Below the pieces are notes generated by a model. That model was not told the DNA's origin and made no database searches. It saw only the letters and a program-made list of their open reading frames with translations. The position numbers and the translations under genes were made by a program. A DNA stretch of 64,000 nucleotides. Origin: Cephalotus follicularis. Its lineage: Eukaryota > Streptophyta > Magnoliopsida > Oxalidales > Cephalotaceae. The stretch is taken from positions 200,506-264,505 of the forward strand of contig BDDD01001597.1 of the NCBI GenBank assembly GCA_001972305.1. Direction: 5' to 3'. The first letter of the stretch is position 1, and each line of letters begins with the position of its first letter. Below are positions 36,661-49,244 of this stretch, piece after piece.

Positions 36661-37299
36661 TCAAGAAGGATTTTGCATACCTAGCTCCCTTCGCAAAGTG
36701 CAGAACCTCTCATTGTCCAGCGGCTTTGTAAATATATCTGTAACTTGATTTAAAGTGTCAATATATTCAAGAAATATATCACCTTTTTCAACATGATCCC
36801 TAACAAAGTGATGTCTAATCTCAATGTGCTTAAACTTAGAGTGTTGAACAGGGTTTTTACTCAAATTAATAGCACTAGTGTTATCACATTTTATACAAAC
36901 ATTATTAATACTAATGCCAAAGTCACAAAGTTGTTGTTTAAGCCACAAAACTTGTGCACAACAACTTCCCGCCGCTACGTATTCGGCTTCGGTGGTTGAA
37001 AGAGCTACACTATTTTGTTTCTTGGAAAACCAAGACACTAAAGAATTGCCAAGGAATTGGCAAGTGCCACTAGTGCTCTTTCTATCAAGCTTGAAACCAC
37101 CATAGTCGGCATCGGAAAATGCATGTAAATTAAACAAAGAATCATTTGAATAAAACAATCCTAGTAGAGGGGTGTATGCAATATATCTAAAGATTCGCTT
37201 AACCGCAATTAAGTGAGATTGTTTAGGTGATGATAGAAACCTAGCACATAGACATACGCTAAACATTATGTCCGGTCTACTAGCGGTAAGATAAAGAAG
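36661..37299 (-). pseudogene. pol: Sirevirus RNase H
   Basis: This is the C-terminal end of the copia polyprotein. Ty1-type RNase H signatures are present with their acidic residues: FSDADYGGFKLDRKSTSG, SWFSKKQNSVALSTTEAEYVAAG, KCDNTSAINLSKNPV and the end motif NQVTDIFTKPLD. It is separated from RT by a TAA at 37300-37302, so it is not continuous with the upstream frame, but it is otherwise undamaged. Confidence 0.92.
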
Positions 37300-38472
37300 T
37301 TATCCTATCATACTTCTATAAAGCTTTTGATCTACCTCTTTACCATTCACATCCTTGTCGAGTTTGGTCGTTATGCTCATTGGAGTCTTGCAAGGCTTTG
37401 AGTGTTCCATTCCAAATCGTTTGAGTAAGTCCTTTGTGTATTTGGATTGGTTGATGAATGTACCTTCATTTCCTTGTTGGATTTGAAATCCAAGGAAATA
37501 CTTGAGTTCTCCCATCATACTCATCTCGAATTCACCTTGCATAGTGTTAGCAAACTCAACGCAAAGAGAATCGTTAGTAGAACCAAAAATAATGTCATCT
37601 ACATATATTTGCACAATTAAAATATCATTAAGCTTAGTTTTTACAAAAAGAGTTTTATCAACTAAGCCTCTTTTTAAATCATTTTCCAAGTGAAATTTTG
37701 AAAGCCTTTCATACCAAGCTCTTGGTGCTTGCTTTAAACCATAAAGTGATTTTGATAGCTTAAAGACATGATCGGGAAAATGCACATTTTCAAAACCCGG
37801 AGGTTGTTTAACATAAACTTCCTCATTTATAATGCCATTTAAAAATGCACTTTTAACATCCATTTGATGCAATTTAAATCCTTTAAAGCATGCAAAGGCC
37901 ATTAACAATCTAATTGCTTCTAGTCTAGCTACGGGAGCAATGGTTTCATCATAGTCAATCCCTTCTTCTTGACTATAACCTTGTGTAACTAATCTAGCCT
38001 TATTTCTAATTACCAACCCATTTTCTTCCATTTTATTTCGAAAAATCCATTTAGTTCCAATGATGGATTGATTTGTAGGCCTAGGAACTAGGGACCAAAC
38101 ATTACTTTTGTCGAATTGGTTTAGTTCCTCTTGCATGGCCACAATCCAACAATCATCTTTTAAAGCATCAAAAATATTTTTGGGTTCAATATTAGAACTA
38201 AATGCTACATTATCACAATACTCCCTTAGAGCGGAACGAGTTCTTACCCCTTCGATAGGATTACCGATTACCTCGTTGTCATTTACATATTCTCGTTCTC
38301 TTCTTGCTATTGGCTCCTTGGTGACTTGAGTTGGTTGGAGTTCTTCTTCATGTACTCCTTCTTCTTCAATTTTGTCAACTTCACCATCTTCTTTTGAGAT
38401 GTTCAAGCCTTCCATTTGCTCCAATATACCTATATCATCAACAATATCTCCCTTTCTTGGAGCACTACTAGA
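37300..38472 (-). pseudogene. pol: Sirevirus reverse transcriptase
   Basis: A 374-codon segment with the copia RT in full: FDALKDDCWIVAMQEELNQF, GTKWIFRNKMEENG, ARLVTQGYSQEEGIDYDETI, QMDVKSAFLNGIINEEVY, SLYGLKQAPRAWYERL and the catalytic YVDDIIFGS. All expected blocks are present. A TAG at 38473-38475 cuts it from integrase and a TAA at 37300-37302 from RNase H. The N-terminal part is an acidic linker between integrase and RT. Confidence 0.93.
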
Positions 38473-39146
38473 CTATTCAAATAACACATGAATAGACTCT
38501 TCAAGAATTAAAGTTCTTTTATTAAACACTCTATATGCTTTAGAATTTAAAGAGTAGCCTAGAAAAATTCCTTCATCACTCTTGGCATCAAATTTTCCAA
38601 GATTGTCTTTCCCATTGTTTAAAATAAATACTTTGCAACCAAAACGTCTCAAGTGACTAACACTTGGTTTTCTATCATTAAAAAGTTCATATGGGGTTTT
38701 CTTTAAAATAGATCGAATCATGACTCTATTATTATATAACATGCGGTGTTCATGGCTTCGGCCCAAAGATATTTAGGTAAATTGTTTTCACACAACATGG
38801 TTCTCCCCATTTCTTCTAGGGTTCTATTCCTCCTTTCAACAACACCATTTTGTTGAGGAGTTCTAGGGGCCGAGAAGTTATGGTGAATACCTAGTTCATC
38901 ACAAAAGTTTTCAAAACTAAGCTTTTCAAATTCTTTACCGTGATCACTACGTATGCTAACAATAGATAGACTCTTTTCATTTTGGATTCGTCTACCAAAT
39001 TTAACGAAGGAATCTAAGGCATCACTGTTTAAAGCTAAGAAAATGACCCAAGTAAATCTAGAATAATCATCTACAATAACTATGCCATATTGTTTGCCCC
39101 CAAGGCTTAAAGTTCTAGTTGGTCCAAACAAGTCAATGTGTAAGAG
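38473..39146 (-). pseudogene. pol: Sirevirus integrase core
   Basis: The D,D(35)E core is complete: VDDYSRFTWVIF, IRSDHGKEFEKL, NFSAPRTPQQNGVVERRNRTLEEM. A frameshift around 38730 moves the reading to a second frame (NRVMIRSILKKTPYELF, GCKVFILNNGKDNLGKFDAKSDEGIFLGYS). The upstream end is a TAA at 39147-39149 within the LLHIDLFGP motif, where relatives carry a sense codon. Confidence 0.9.
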
Positions 39147-39617
39147 TTATAAAATTCTAGTAGTAGAAACAACATTTTTTTCTTTAAATGAAGTTCTTGT
39201 CTGTTTGCCTTGTGCACAAGCATCACATAATTTATCATTTTCAAATTTAATTTTAGGCAAACCAATAACTAAATCTTTTCTAGAAAGTTTAGCAAGAACA
39301 TCCATGCTAGCATGGCCTAACCGTCTATGCCAAAGCCATTTATCATTTGTATTAGCATTAAAGCAAACATCTTTTGAAAACATTTCTTTTAAATAGACAA
39401 CATACACATTGCCTTGCCTATGACCAACAAACTTTACATCATTGGTGCTAGAATCAATAATGTGACAAGGTGAGGACTCAAAATTAACTTTATATCCTTT
39501 ATCACATAATTGACTAACACTAAGCAAATTATGCTTAAGGCCTACAACATATGAAACATTTTCAATTAAGGTAGTGAATTTGTTACCTATTGAACTAATG
39601 CCAACAATTTTGGCTTT
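39147..39617 (-). pseudogene. pol: Sirevirus pre-integrase (zinc) domain
   Basis: The GAG_pre-integrase domain is recognisable by its HHCC pattern: WLWHRRLGHASMDVLAKLS followed by LCDACAQGKQTRTSF. Upstream is the LLSVSQLCDKGYKVNF segment that follows copia protease. A TAG at 39618-39620 separates it from the protease active site. Confidence 0.9.
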
Positions 39618-39912
39618 CTAGTTATCTCCAAAGGTGACCTTTCCTCCATCAACTTCTTTAAGATCAATGAAGAGGCTTTTGTCACCCGTCATGTGCTTCG
39701 AGCACCCGCTATCCACGTACCACGGTTGTTCTTCGTTGTGGTTTGCTTGTAAGCACATTTCCACCTACAAAAACGTTAAAAGATTTTGACCTTGGTACCC
39801 ATTGTTTGTTGGGTCCTTTATAGTTACATTTTTGACTAATTGTTCCCTTGGGAACCCACACTTGCCTAAATGTAATAGGATTGTGATTAGGAGATGGTCT
39901 AGTGTGTGAATT
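39618..39912 (-). pseudogene. pol: Sirevirus protease, frameshifted from Gag
   Basis: The copia protease active site is readable as WYVDSGCSKHMTGDKS, with DSG encoded at 39705-39713. It is not in the Gag frame: a one-base shift lies roughly between 39770 and 39790, and Gag itself stops with TGA at 39913-39915. The VTFGDN segment after the active site is followed by a TAG. Confidence 0.87.
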
Positions 39913-41478
39913 TCAGTGAGCAATCCTTTTAAAACATTTATTCCTAACATGTCCTATCTTATTGCAATATGTACAATGAGGTCTAGTTTTAGTATTCTTC
40001 AACTTAGCCTTAACCTCTAGAGGAGCATAGCCTATACAGGTTTTGCCTAAGTACGATCTTTGACTAGCTAGCATCTCCTCTAATTTCTTGCTACCTAATG
40101 TGAATTTACTAAATGATTTTTCTAAATTCACATTCTTTTCTTTGAGTGATTCTACTTCCTTTACTAAAGCAATGTCATTACATGAAGTAGTATCCCTTTT
40201 AGCAATGCCATTTTTCAAAAGGGTAAGTTCACTTTTTAGTTTCTCATTTTCAATTACTAGCAAGTCCTTCTCATTTTCAATACTAACTATATTTTTCTTA
40301 AGTGATGAACATTGAGAGCATTTATTTTTGAATTCTACTAGTAATTCATCAAAAGCAAATTGTAATTCACCAAAGGTATAAGAATCGTCTACCTCATTGT
40401 CGCTATCCTCGGTGTCGCTCAATGCCATGAAGTAAAGGTTGGCCACTTGTTCGGTGACTTCATCATCGGAGGAGTCATCATCACTAAGGTGCCATGCTTT
40501 GAGGGCTTTCTTTTTGAAGAGCTTCTTATTCTTTAATTGTGGACAATCCACTTTGATGTGTCCCAGTTTGTTGCATTCAAAGCATGTGGGAGGATCCATT
40601 TTGCTTTCCTCTCCCTTGTTGAGGTTCCTTTTTTGAAACCTTCTAGCTTTGTTCATCTTTGTGAATTTGGTGAAGCGTTTCGCAAAGAGAACGTAGTCCT
40701 CTTCTTCTAGATCCTCATCACTTGATACTTCTTCTTTATGAGTGCTTTTGAGAGCTATGTCGTTCCTTCTTTCCTCTTGCGGCTTTGTCTCCATATGGTT
40801 GGCAGATTTCTTGTTCAATTTTACCTCATGAGTCATGAGTGAGACATGAAGTTCTTCAATATCCATGGTCTTTAGATCCTTTGACTCTTCAATGTCTGTC
40901 ACCTTGGGTTCCCACTCATCATTGAGACACCCTAGAAATTTCCTAACAAGTTCATCCTTTCCAAAGACCTTGCCAAGACCAAGTAAACCATTAGTAATAT
41001 CAAGCAACCGGTTATATAAATTCTTGATGAATTCATTCAGTTGTATTTTAAACAATTCATAATCTCTATTTAACAATGCAAGTTTTGCATTCTTGACTTG
41101 CTCAGTACCCTCATGGGTAAGGATGAGCAATTTCCACACTTCATGTGTGGAAGTACATCTCCTAACGAGATTGTACTCGGTCTTATCTAAGGATACAAGC
41201 AATATATTAAGAGCCTTGTTATCTATGGTCAACTTCTTAAAATCTTCATCATCCCATTCTTCTTCCGATTTGGCGACGAATTCATTTTTATCATTTAATT
41301 TCATAGGGATGTGAGGGCCATTTTTCACACTAAGCCAATTCTTAAAGTCTCTAGACTTAAGGTATATTTCCATACGACTTTTCCAATAGGGAAAATCGTC
41401 ACCACTAAAGAACGATAACTTAAATTCGGAGACATCGTCATGGTTTCTAGTTTAGTTGTTCATACTAGTTGAGGCCAT
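39913..41478 (-). pseudogene. gag: Sirevirus Gag
   Basis: The ATG at 41478 (MASTSMNN) is followed by a TAA after eight codons; the main open frame (486 codons) starts at 41373. It has the copia Gag domain (WKLLILTHEGTEQVKNAKL, RDYELFKIQLNEFIKNLYNR), a CCHC knuckle (CFECNKLGHIKVDC), acidic patches, a coiled coil (around 300-440) and a second C-terminal knuckle (CTYCNKIGHVRNKC), then TGA at 39913-39915. The layout parallels the Gag at 346-2051, which has three C-terminal knuckles instead of one. Apart from the early stop, it is undamaged. Confidence 0.92.
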
Positions 41479-41522
41479 GATCTTTAACTCAAGATGTTAA
41501 TCTTAAAAATATGAGCACACAA

Positions 41523-41534
41523 GCTCTGATACCA
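41523..41534 (-). promoter_or_regulatory. Primer-binding site of the Sirevirus
   Basis: The minus strand reads TGGTATCAGAGC two bases from the LTR end, a perfect canonical site. Confidence 0.93.
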
Positions 41535-41536
41535 AT

Positions 41537-41777
41537 TGTAGGAAGTCTAGAGGGGGGGTGAATAGACTTTTAAAAATTAACTAGCAAAAATACTGGAAAC
41601 AATTTAAACACTATCACATAATTGCGGAAATATAAAGAGTGTAGGGTTGAGAGAGATTGCAAACAGATGTATAGTGGTTCGGAAAACCGCCTACGTCCAC
41701 TCCCCAAGGCCTCCCCTTAAGTATTTCACTATGTATGCCCCAATCCGGGCTTGAAACTCCAACCGAGCTTCAACAAC
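41537..41777 (-). repeat. Sirevirus right LTR (5' LTR), broken after 241 bases
   Basis: On the plus strand it starts TGTAGGAAGTCTAGAGG (LTR end CA on the element strand) and follows the left LTR until CAACAAC at 41777. One unmatched A follows at 41778, then the duplicated block starting at 25676 in its original copy. The rest of this LTR probably lies at 49447-50354. Confidence 0.9.
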
Positions 41778-42888
41778 ATCAAAGGGGAGTTTGAATTAAC
41801 AATCTTTCTGTAAGTGCTTTTGTGAACGCATAAGGTACGAATTTCTATCGTTCCTTGGCTATCTGATTATCGAGCTGAAATCAGTTTTGTTTTATGCTAT
41901 GTTCCTTCGTTTTATGAATTGGATTATATTTCAGAAATGAAGTTGGTTTTTGACATTTTATGAAGTTAAATGTTCCTGACTTTATTCTTATGCTAAGATA
42001 CGTTACAATATGTTATGAAATGATCATCTCTTTATCACGAAAAATAAATGAGTTGATGTTTTGACTATGAAATGTATGTTATGATATCGTTGTGAACGAC
42101 TTTCAAATATGTTTTGTGGAAACATATTTATGCATTTTCAATTGATTTTGATAAATCGATGTTTTCTAAATGATTGAATACTGAGTATTGTACCCACCTA
42201 TTGGGCATACCATAGGCATGTCGTAGGCCTGGCACGGGGACATGACACTTCTGTAGCGGTGTGATTAGTCTACGGCGTCTCTGAATGTTTTGAATAAATC
42301 CCATGAGGTGGATTTATGGATCCCCTATGTATGATAGAGGCGTATGAATCGATTCTAGTATATGGATATGTGATATGAAATGATATGTGAGAATTGAATT
42401 GTGTAGTGTCGTACACTGCAATTCTAATGGGCATGTGGAATTAGCGCCTCCCTTGCCAATCTATGTTATGAAATGTGATATCTATGTGGCTCAGTATGAC
42501 TTTATGAATCATGAAATGGTGTTTTTGAAATGTTTTGAAAGATACGAAATTGGTATTTTACGAAAATTCGATTATGGTTAAACTATTTTAATTGCATAAG
42601 ATTTATGTTATGAATTTTATTGAAATCTTACTGCTTTTAAACTTATCGTTTACTGCTTTTCCTTTCCTTATCCGTATTGAGGTTTGCTTAGCCGTGTTTT
42701 GTTTTCCATGCGGCAGGTTATCAGGAGCAGTGGGGGAATGTGTGAATGAGAGTTGGCCACCTTATGTCATGGATCCCTAGGAGTGTGATCCTTATGTGTC
42801 TTTGTTTTTAGGATTTGGCCACCGCCTGTTTGCTTAAGGTATGAGTATGTTTATGATTTCAGGATGAAATCCTTTTTAGGGGGGTGGA

Positions 42889-45641
42889 TGTAATTCCCTG
42901 TTTGTTCGTTTGCATATTTTCGGTCTTTTAAATCTGTTTGTAATGGGTTTTTAATCTTTTTTGTTATGAAGTCCATCGACTTTGTTTTGGGCCTCAGTGT
43001 TTTGGGATGACTGATACTAGCCTTGACTATGAGTGTGATAGTATGTGTATGTGTTGTTAAAGCTTATGTTTAGTGGTTTATGCTTATGTTTTATAAATAA
43101 TTAACTTTCTTAATTTCTAATTTTTTTTTAAATTTTAAAACTTATTAAAACAAAATATTTTTATTTAAAACTCTTTTCTTCTCTCTCTCCTATCTCTCCC
43201 GTACTACTCTCTCGCTCTTATCTCTTCCGCCCGAAAATCTCTCCCTCTCTTAACTTCCTCACACGTTTCCTCCTTCATTTTCCTTATCTCTCCCGAAATT
43301 CCCTCCCTCTTTCTATATAAGAGCGGTTTTGGTCCATTGTGTTATGCCATCAGTTTCACTTTTACCTATCATTACCGTGTTTGCCAACTGGGAATTTCTT
43401 TGTGTTATTCGTACATTTGCTTCATCAAAATCAGGTTTGTGTTTTGTGATTCAGTCCTTTGATTGTTCTATGTTTGTTATACACTCTTTTTGCAAGTTTT
43501 GAAACCATATGTGCCTTCTCTTTTGTTTCCTGTGTACCAGTGGTTTTAAGTCCGGAAAAATTGTTGTGTTAATACAACAGTTGTGTGTCGCAATTACAAG
43601 TTAATTAACTCATTATTTACTTTGATGGTTTTTGCCATATTGTTATGAATCCAGTTTATGTTCTTATAGGATATTGGAGGTTGGTTTTGTTTCCTGGTAA
43701 TTCATACTATGTTGTTGTTTTGTGTCAGTTGATCAGCCTTTAGGTGTCTGTATAAGTTGTAATCTGGTTTTATAACTGATGGTTGGTAACTTGACAGAAA
43801 ATTTGGTTTATATATGTGTATAGTGGATTACAGTTCTCTCTTTTCTCTTGAAGTTAAACCACTGTCTATGTATTTCCTTTTAATTCTGTGTTCTTCTGTT
43901 GTCTAAATATCATACAATGTCTTACGTAAATGTTTATAGTCCTTTGGTACGATGTTATTCAAGTTTTGACAGATTTATGCCTAGGATTGTTAGAGTTTCT
44001 GCTATTCTGTCGTCCAGAACAGTCGACTGTTCTTCTGGATAGTCGGCAGTTAAGCCTTGAGTAATCGACTGTCTGTATGATTAGTCGACTGCTATGTCTT
44101 GCGCAGTTGACTGGACCCCCGTCACAGTTGGCTGGCTGCAGTCCAGTTTGTGTAGTTTGCTGACCCTGTTGGATAGTTGACTGCCGAGCTTCCAATAGTC
44201 GACTAGAGCTCTGTAACAGTCGGCTGGGTTATCCAGGAAATTTCTATTTTAAGTTTTCTTGGTCAGTTTGCACTTCTGATTAATCGGGGTCTGCACTAAA
44301 CACTATAATAATTCTGATTTATGTCCACAATGATTTTCAGATCCTTCTATGAATGATTTTGTGTCTTTAAGAGTTTTGTACTACAAAGGGCAGTTAGAAT
44401 TTATCAATCGTTTCGTAAGTGTATTCTGTGATCGCCTGAGGTACAGATTCTATCATTCTTTGGCTATCTGATTCTATTGAAACAATATAGTTTCATTTTT
44501 ATGACATTCGAACTTTGTTATGTTTTGAATTTTGATATATTTTGGAAATAAAGTGACTTAATATTTCATGGGAAAAATATTTCTAACTTTATGAGTTCAT
44601 TTATGATATGTTTACGAAATGTTATGAAATCATCTCGTTTATTGTGAGGTTAAATGAGTTGATTTTCCGATTATGAAAATATGCATTTATATCGTTTGAT
44701 AATGGTTTATGGATATGTTTTGGTAAACCATTTCTTATGGGTTTTAAAATTGATTATGATCAAATCAATATTTTTGAAATGGTAAAATACTGAGTGTTTG
44801 TACCCACATATGGGGCGTACCATATGCATGTCGTAGGCCTGACATGAGGGCATGACACTTCCGTAGCGGTGTGATTAGTCTACGACGTCTCTCTATGTTA
44901 TGATATCCCATGAGGTGGATTATGGATCCGTTATTTATGATAGAGGCATATGGATCAATCCTAGTATATGACATATGAGATGAGATATGTGACCTGTGAT
45001 ATGATATGATATGAGAATTGACTTGGGTAGTGCCGTAGACTCCAATTCTACATGGCATGTGGAATTAGCGCCTCCCTTACTATTTGTGTTCTGATACGTG
45101 ATATGTTATATGGCTCAGTATGACATTATGTTTTTGAAAGGTTTGTTCTACGTTCTGAAAGTTATGAATCTGGTCTATGAAAGTTGGGATGTGACTTAAA
45201 AGAATGTTTAAACTGATTTATTTCTTAAGGTTTCTGTTTTGAGTTAACTTATGAAATCTTACTACTTTTAAATTATCGTTTAATGTCATTACATTCTTTA
45301 TCCGTACTGAGGTTTGTTCAGCCACGTTTTTGTTTCCATGTGGCAGGTTATCAGGAGCACCAGGGCAATGTGTGATTGAGAGATGTCCATCTTATGTCAG
45401 AGGATCATTTAGGAGTGTGATCCTACCATGTTTTTGTTAGGACTAGTCTGTGGACAATAAGTCATTTATTGGTTTATGTTTTCAATATGTGACTTTTGGT
45501 TTATGTTACGTTATCAGACTATGCTCTGTTTTGACCACCACGTGTTTGGAAATAAAGTTATGCATATGGTCAGTTAAGTTATGTTTTGTTAGGTTCTGAA
45601 TTATGACCTGTAATGGCTCCCACCGCTCGGGGGGTGTTACA
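42889..45641 (+). repeat. Second copy of element 1's 3' LTR
   Basis: Duplicate of 26786-29538, complete from TGTAATTCCCTG to GTGTTACA. It carries the same CAGTCGACTG-type cluster at 44008-44228. It is not an independent insertion: both flanks are copied too. Confidence 0.92.
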
Positions 45642-48539
45642 ACACGTTTCTTTCCAAAATTCTCTTATGAGCTCCCTCTAAAGCTCGCATTCTTCATTCA
45701 ATCATTTCCTGAAAACATATTATTTGAAAACAAAAACATTGAAAGGAATGAGTTTTAAATAGCCCAGTAAGGTTTTCATGGTAAACATACTTTATCATAT
45801 CTCATTTTCTGACTATAATACATAATCAGAACATTTCATAACATTTAGAAGTTATAAAAAAACTTAATGAACCCTTTCAACTTCGCTTCACCGGGGCATT
45901 GTGCACTCCCTGATTCCTTTCGTTACATCACATGCATGTCCGTGAGCATCTCGCTCCATTAACATTAATCTATCTAGGATTATTCCTCTTTGGATCGCAA
46001 TCCAAGAGTGGTTCATTTCATTTCATTTCCTTTCACAATTCATAAAACCTTTCTGTTCATTTGAGTCATTAACTCAAATGCATTCATAAAACATCTTTAC
46101 ATAACATTTATAAATTTGACATTTCATATAGAAGTAATAATTTTCTGAGAAAACATAAAACATTTAAGTTACAGTAGACATCTCTACGATTACAGAAAGC
46201 TAAAGTTCATAAGATTTGGCTAAGAAATGAAACTGCTGTGAAATTTTAAAGTCACTTGTTTCATATTCTTGCAGCACAGGAGCAGTAAAATGAAACAAAT
46301 ATTTTTAACAAGAATTCGACAGAATTTCAAAAGGTACAAAACATAAAATTTAAGAAGACATATTAAAGCTTCCAAAACATTAAACCATTATAAATTTAAT
46401 CAAGAAATGAGTAAGATATGAATATAACAATCTGCTGCATAATCTTAGAAAATAACAGAGGAACTTTGATAAAAATGGGTATTGAATTTCCTTACTTTGG
46501 TTTAGATTTCCTTTTCTCCTTCCACTTTTTGAATTCTCCTCTTCAATCTCAGCAGACCACACTCTCTTCTTAGCTAAACTAACTGAATTCAGGTCACAAG
46601 CATGCATATGTAGGCTAAGTTACTTGGGGAAGAAGCTTCTCCCTCTATCTTATGAGTCACTCCCCTTAGTTGCCCATGTGTCTAATTTCCACCAACCAAA
46701 TGGTGACACTTGGCATTTCATAATCATTTCAACATAAAATATCTAAATTATTTCTTCCCTAGCCTGCCATGTGTCCCAACTTGAATATAATTAATCCACA
46801 AAAAGACAAAAGCCTGATTTGGGCAACTAGTCTGTAGACTAAAGCGTCGGCGCTTCACTTCCAAGCGTCGCCGCTCACGGGTTTCGTCCAAGTCGACTGG
46901 AAATGCTTGACTTCAAAGCATCAAAGCTTACATTTAGAGCGTCATCGGTTTCATCCAAGGGCCGCCGCTTTCGTTCAAGCGTCGTCGGTTGGAGTAGTTT
47001 GCCCAAGTTGAAAACCCTCAGTTTTTAAACGACGTTAGACGAGGTCTGAGCATCGATGGTTTACCTTCAAAGCATCGCACCTTTAATAAACCATCGGTCC
47101 TTAGGTGATTTTGTCTTGGCCTGTCGACATTTGAAGCATATGTTTCGACGGGTTCCTAAACCACTCTAAAGCGATGTCACTTTACCGTACACTGTCGACG
47201 TTTCAAATAATTGCTTCGACGCTTAATCCTTGTCGTCGACGCTGTCAACATGACATTTATACCAACAACCTTCAAAACATATTTCACATCATAAAGAAGA
47301 CTTAGAACAAGTAATTTCTCATTAAACAATACTTCAACATAAATTTCCGGTCATTACATAAACCTTCCTACAATCTATGCTTTAAGCGTCGACGCTTCTC
47401 CTTAAGCATCGACGGTTCCTTCATTAAGCATCAATTTCATCTCCATTTAAGCGTCGAACAATTGCCCTTAAGCGTCACCGTTTACTATTAAGCATCGACG
47501 GTCCAATTCTAAGTGTCGGCACATTATAACTTTTACACGGTTTATAGTAACAGAAAAAGAAACAGAGCATGTTCAATTCACATTTCAATCCATTCAATAA
47601 TAACGTGCAATCATGTATAACTCATCACAACATGAAATACATACTATATGTTCAAAATGATATCATAACCCCTACCTCAAGAGCTATCCCAGAGTCAAAT
47701 AAATTGATTCTTCTCTTTAAGTTCCAATGTTCTTCACTTTCCAATCAAACTTCACAATCCCAGGATTCAATCCATGTTTGCATGTTAACAACATATATAC
47801 CATAAGGATCAGTAGCTATACATAACTGATTAACATTAATATGAAAACTAGAAATCGAATTAGAAGCTTACCAGTTGAATTTGAGCTTCCAATTTACACC
47901 TTCAACACTCCTTGTTCAACATGCACCTTCCCAGTTCATTTCAGATTGTTCCCTCTCTTCTAAAAACGTTTTTAACAACCAATTCCTTCTTTCAACAGTC
48001 TGATATAAGGTTTTCATTTCAGGAATTCATCTGATTCCTGTAACTCAAGACTTCACCATTTTTCCTTCTGTTTTGTTTCTTTCCCTCATCTTTGCTGATA
48101 TAGGTGTTGAATCAGCTTCCAGACACTAACACTCCCTATTGAGCAGCTAGTGACACGTCATGGGCATCCATGACACGTTCTAGGACACTTGCCCAGCTTA
48201 TAAACATTTAAACGCCACTGCTCTGTTCCATTTGACATGTATCACCCACCAGACATCGTACAAAGCGTCGCCGGTTTCATTGTGGGTGTCGACTCTTTAA
48301 GCACAAAGCGTCGATGCTTTGTGGTTGGCGTTGATGGTTTGGTGTCATTTGCAGTTTCTTTAAACATTATTTATCCAACTTCCAATTCGGTTCGATTCGG
48401 TCCAATTTCCTTGCTATTAAGTCCTCAAATAATCCAATAATTACAATCAACATAACAACTGAACATTTAATTTTAATTTAACGTATAATTTATTCATCAA
48501 TTATACAACATACACTAATTGAAATTTGCGGTTATTACA
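45642..48539 (-). repeat. Second copy of the C LTR part
   Basis: Duplicate of 29539-32436, with the AAGCGTCGACGCTT-type clusters at 46838-47503 and 48258-48343. Confidence 0.9.
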
Positions 48540-49244
48540 CCTGCCATTAGCGTCAATGGCATCTCCACCACCGTGACTAATACGGCAACAATCAAATCAC
48601 AATCCAATTCAAGTAATTTATATAAATAAATACTTGAAAACATATATTTGTTCAAATATATAACAATCCTTTTTCAAGTAGTTTATGCGTCATAAAGTAC
48701 TTGTCACAACATATTTACTAGAAATATGTCTCAATCCTTTCAAAACGAATTTCAACTTTGAACCTAACATTTTATGTAAGATTAATGATTTAAAATAAAT
48801 CATGAATGCAAATTCCTAAAATGATAAAACATTTGACAAGCTATAACAATCCAGTTCACAATTCAATCCAGTACACAATCCAATCCCTAGCAAATGCAAT
48901 GCAAAGATATGCTCAAATCCAACCGGGTTCTTGGTGTCGCACCTATGTTTACCACTTTCTCTAAGGGTCGATTATTTCCTTAATCAGCCGGCTGTTTCCT
49001 ATAATAGTCGGCTATTTCATTGAGTAGTCCGCTACTTTGTTTTAGCAGTCCACTATTCTGGATCAAGTAACTTATGAGCAGTCAGTTGTTTTCCTAAAAA
49101 GTCAGATGTTCCTGTGAAACAGTATACCTATCATCCTCCCAGTAATTTCCTGTCATATATGGGCAAAATAACACATGCACATTCGACTGTTTTCCTTTAA
49201 TAGTTGGCTGTCTACCTTGAACAGTCAGTTGTTTTCCTTCAACG
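48540..49244 (-). repeat. Second copy of the D-prime LTR fragment
   Basis: Duplicate of 32437-33141 including its CAGTCGGCTG-type array (48983-49244). Confidence 0.9.

Noticed and set aside
42889-45641. Independent insertion of an element 1-type solo LTR
   Set aside because: The flanks on both sides are duplicated with it at the same offset, so it was copied as part of a larger block.
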